From contig JAFYAD010000314.1 of the NCBI GenBank assembly GCA_017540915.1, positions 1-7,013 on the forward strand: 7,013 nt of DNA. The letters are read 5' to 3'. The notes beneath the pieces were generated by a model. The model worked only from the letters and a program-made list of their open reading frames with translations. It made no database searches and was not told the origin of the DNA. Positions 5,429-7,013 of the stretch are shown here, in pieces; the stretch's first letter is position 1, and every line of letters starts with the position of its first letter. The position numbers and the translations under genes are program-made. The DNA is from Lachnospiraceae bacterium (GTDB lineage Bacteria; Bacillota_A; Clostridia; Lachnospirales; Lachnospiraceae).

Positions 5429-6370
5429 CTACCTCTCTGCCCTCATAGGGTTCTCCAAAAAGTCTTTATACGCCAGCCTTATACCATCTTCCAGCTCTGT
5501 CTTGTAGGTCCAGCCCAGCTTTGCAGCCTTGGACACATCCAAAAGTTTTCTCGGGGTTCCGTTGGGTTTTGAAGGATCCCACTCGATCCTGCCGGTGTAG
5601 CCCACCACCTTTGCCACCAGCTCCGTCAGCTCCTTAATAGTCAGCTCTTTTCCGGTACCGGCGTTTACAGTCTCATCCCCGCTGTAATTATTCATCAGGA
5701 AAACACAGAGGTTTGCAAGATCATCCACGTATAAAAACTCGCGCAGAGGTGAACCGTCTCCCCAGCAGGTCACTGATTCAAGTCCGGCTTCCTTCGCCTC
5801 ATGAAACCGTCTGATCAGAGCCGGCAGTACATGGCTGTGCTCCGGATGATAATTGTCATTCGGTCCGTAAAGATTTGTAGGCATGACGCTGATATAGTCA
5901 GTTCCGTACTGTCCGTTCAGGTATTCACAGTATTTTAACCCGCTGATCTTCGCCAGGGCGTAGGCCTCGTTGGTCTGCTCAAGGCTCGAGGTCAAAAGAC
6001 AGCTCTCCGGCATGGGCTGGGGTGCCATCCTCGGATAAATACAGCTGCTGCCTAAAAACTCCAGCTTTTTACTGCCGTTTTGCCATGCGGAATGTATGAC
6101 GTTCATCTCCAGTATCATGTTGTCATACATGAAATCCGCCTTTGCAGTGGCATTCCCCATGATGCCACCCACTTTTGCGGCAGCCAGAAAAACGTACTCC
6201 GGCTTCTCTTCCGCAAAGAATTTCTCAACCTGATCCTGTCTTGTCAGATCAAGCTCCGCATGTGTGCGTGTTATGATATTATGATAACCCTGTCTCTCAA
6301 GTTCTCTGACTATGGCAGATCCCACCATGCCCCGGTGACCTGCGACATATATTTTCGCATTTTTTTCCAT
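5429..6370 (-). CDS. fcl: GDP-L-fucose synthase (GDP-4-keto-6-deoxymannose 3,5-epimerase/4-reductase)
   Basis: This 313-residue NADPH-dependent short-chain dehydrogenase converts GDP-4-keto-6-deoxy-D-mannose, the Gmd product, to GDP-L-fucose. The Rossmann motif is GHRGMVGSA (11-19). Catalytic residues align with E. coli GMER at an offset of one: S108 and C110 in GSSCIYP, Y137 and K141 in YALAK, and H180 in HSHVLPAL. Other near-identical blocks are [10 protein letters not shown] (164-173), [11 protein letters not shown] (209-219) and NAGTGKE (236-242). Length and ends match complete family members, so nothing appears to be missing. Its ATG begins on the last base of the gmd stop (TAATG at 6370), with only a weak, distant Shine-Dalgarno, so translation is probably coupled to gmd. 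The stop is TAG at 5431-5429. The gene is also known as wcaG. Confidence 0.96.
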   Translation of the reverse strand: MEKNAKIYVAGHRGMVGSAIVRELERQGYHNIITRTHAELDLTRQDQVEKFFAEEKPEYVFLAAAKVGGIMGNATAKADFMYDNMILEMNVIHSAWQNGSKKLEFLGSSCIYPRMAPQPMPESCLLTSSLEQTNEAYALAKISGLKYCEYLNGQYGTDYISVMPTNLYGPNDNYHPEHSHVLPALIRRFHEAKEAGLESVTCWGDGSPLREFLYVDDLANLCVFLMNNYSGDETVNAGTGKELTIKELTELVAKVVGYTGRIEWDPSKPNGTPRKLLDVSKAAKLGWTYKTELEDGIRLAYKDFLENPMRAER

Positions 6371-7013
6371 TATTTAACTACGCCTTTTTCAAGATATTCG
6401 GCCAGATTGGTCTTGATATGCTCCTCGGTACGCTCCACCGCAACTTTTTCCATATCGTGTCTGGTCATGATCTCCACCAGCTCTTCAAAACTCGTCTTCA
6501 TGGGATTCCAACCAAGTTCACGCTTTGCCTTGGACGGATCTCCCCAGAGGTTCACCACATCCGTAGGTCTGTAGAAATCCGGACTGACAGCCACCACTTC
6601 CCTGCCTGTCGCCTTGTCTATACCGACCTCATCAAGGCCTTCTCCCTTCCACTCCAGCTCAATACCGGCATGGTGGAAAGCTAAAGTTGCAAACTCCCGG
6701 ACGCTGTGCTGAACACCTGTAGCAATAACGAAATCCTCCGGTTTTTCATGCTGTAAGATCAGCCACATACACTCAACGTAATCTTTTGCATATCCCCAAT
6801 CACGGAGTGAGTCCAGATTACCGAGATACAGCTTATCCTGTTTGCCCTGAGCAATACGTGCAGCCGCCAGAGTTATCTTTCGCGTCACAAAAGTCTCACC
6901 CCTGCGCTCAGACTCATGGTTAAACAAAATGCCCGAGCAGCAAAACATATTGTAAGCTTCGCGGTATTCTTTGGTGATCCAGAAGCCGTACTGTTTTGCC
7001 ACGGCGTAAGGAC
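6370..7013 (-). CDS. gmd: GDP-mannose 4,6-dehydratase (partial, 5' end beyond right edge)
   Basis: The C-terminal 213 residues are visible in frame from 7011 to the TAA at 6372-6370. The frame is still open at the right edge, so the GTG at 7002 is internal and not the start. By comparison with the family (about 345-375 residues), roughly 150 N-terminal residues with the NADP-binding glycine motif are missing. The visible part begins [11 protein letters not shown], containing the catalytic Tyr and Lys of YxxxK. It continues with near-invariant Gmd blocks: [53 protein letters not shown], and [23 protein letters not shown]. The enzyme dehydrates GDP-D-mannose to GDP-4-keto-6-deoxy-D-mannose, the substrate of the next gene. 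The RPTDV block is characteristic of Gmd rather than of related sugar dehydratases. It is first among the visible genes of the minus-strand operon. Confidence 0.96.
   Translation of the reverse strand, partial: PYAVAKQYGFWITKEYREAYNMFCCSGILFNHESERRGETFVTRKITLAAARIAQGKQDKLYLGNLDSLRDWGYAKDYVECMWLILQHEKPEDFVIATGVQHSVREFATLAFHHAGIELEWKGEGLDEVGIDKATGREVVAVSPDFYRPTDVVNLWGDPSKAKRELGWNPMKTSFEELVEIMTRHDMEKVAVERTEEHIKTNLAEYLEKGVVK

Noticed and set aside
6080..6574. 164-residue open frame on the plus strand
   Set aside because: It is antisense to gmd and fcl, whose products are unmistakable; its translation is Cys/His/Ser-rich with no recognisable domain.

Overview
The window reads as a chromosomal segment of a Gram-positive anaerobe of the Clostridia, most likely Lachnospiraceae (Butyrivibrio/Roseburia-like). 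This is an inference from three things: the style of the proteins (a secreted PPC + fibronectin-III protein, a long UvrX-type Y-family polymerase ending in RNSQIGGH, a YolD-like partner), the AGGAG-type ribosome binding sites, and the moderate GC. I see no rRNA, tRNA, CRISPR array, insertion sequence or phage structural gene.

Layout. (1) Bases 1-822, minus strand: the first 274 codons of a secreted surface protein that runs off the left edge. (2) Bases 823-1019: a divergent intergenic region with one candidate promoter per direction and a cluster of interleaved short palindromes. (3) Bases 1020-4110, plus strand: a tight four-gene run of a VanZ-family membrane protein, a Y-family translesion DNA polymerase (UvrX/UmuC-like, with a beta-clamp peptide), a small YolD-like protein and a YczE/YitT-like membrane protein. 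Two of its junctions overlap, so it is probably one transcript. (4) Bases 4107-7013, minus strand: gmd (5' part missing) - fcl - manC, read right to left. These three enzymes make GDP-mannose and convert it to GDP-L-fucose, presumably for a fucose-containing capsule, exopolysaccharide or glycoprotein. Their junctions are a TAATG overlap and a 5-nt gap, so they form an operon.

The plus and minus operons meet tail to tail at 4107-4110, where the two stop codons share bases. A perfect dyad (TGAACT-AA-AGTTCA, 4103-4116) is centred on the stops. It could be a short bidirectional terminator, and it also contains the only GAAC-N4-GTTC (Gram-positive LexA-box core) that I found in the window.

The sugar genes are conventional. 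The less ordinary parts are the pairing of a mutagenic polymerase with two membrane proteins in one run, the dyad at the convergent stops, and the palindrome cluster between the divergent genes. I see no clearly new biological system.
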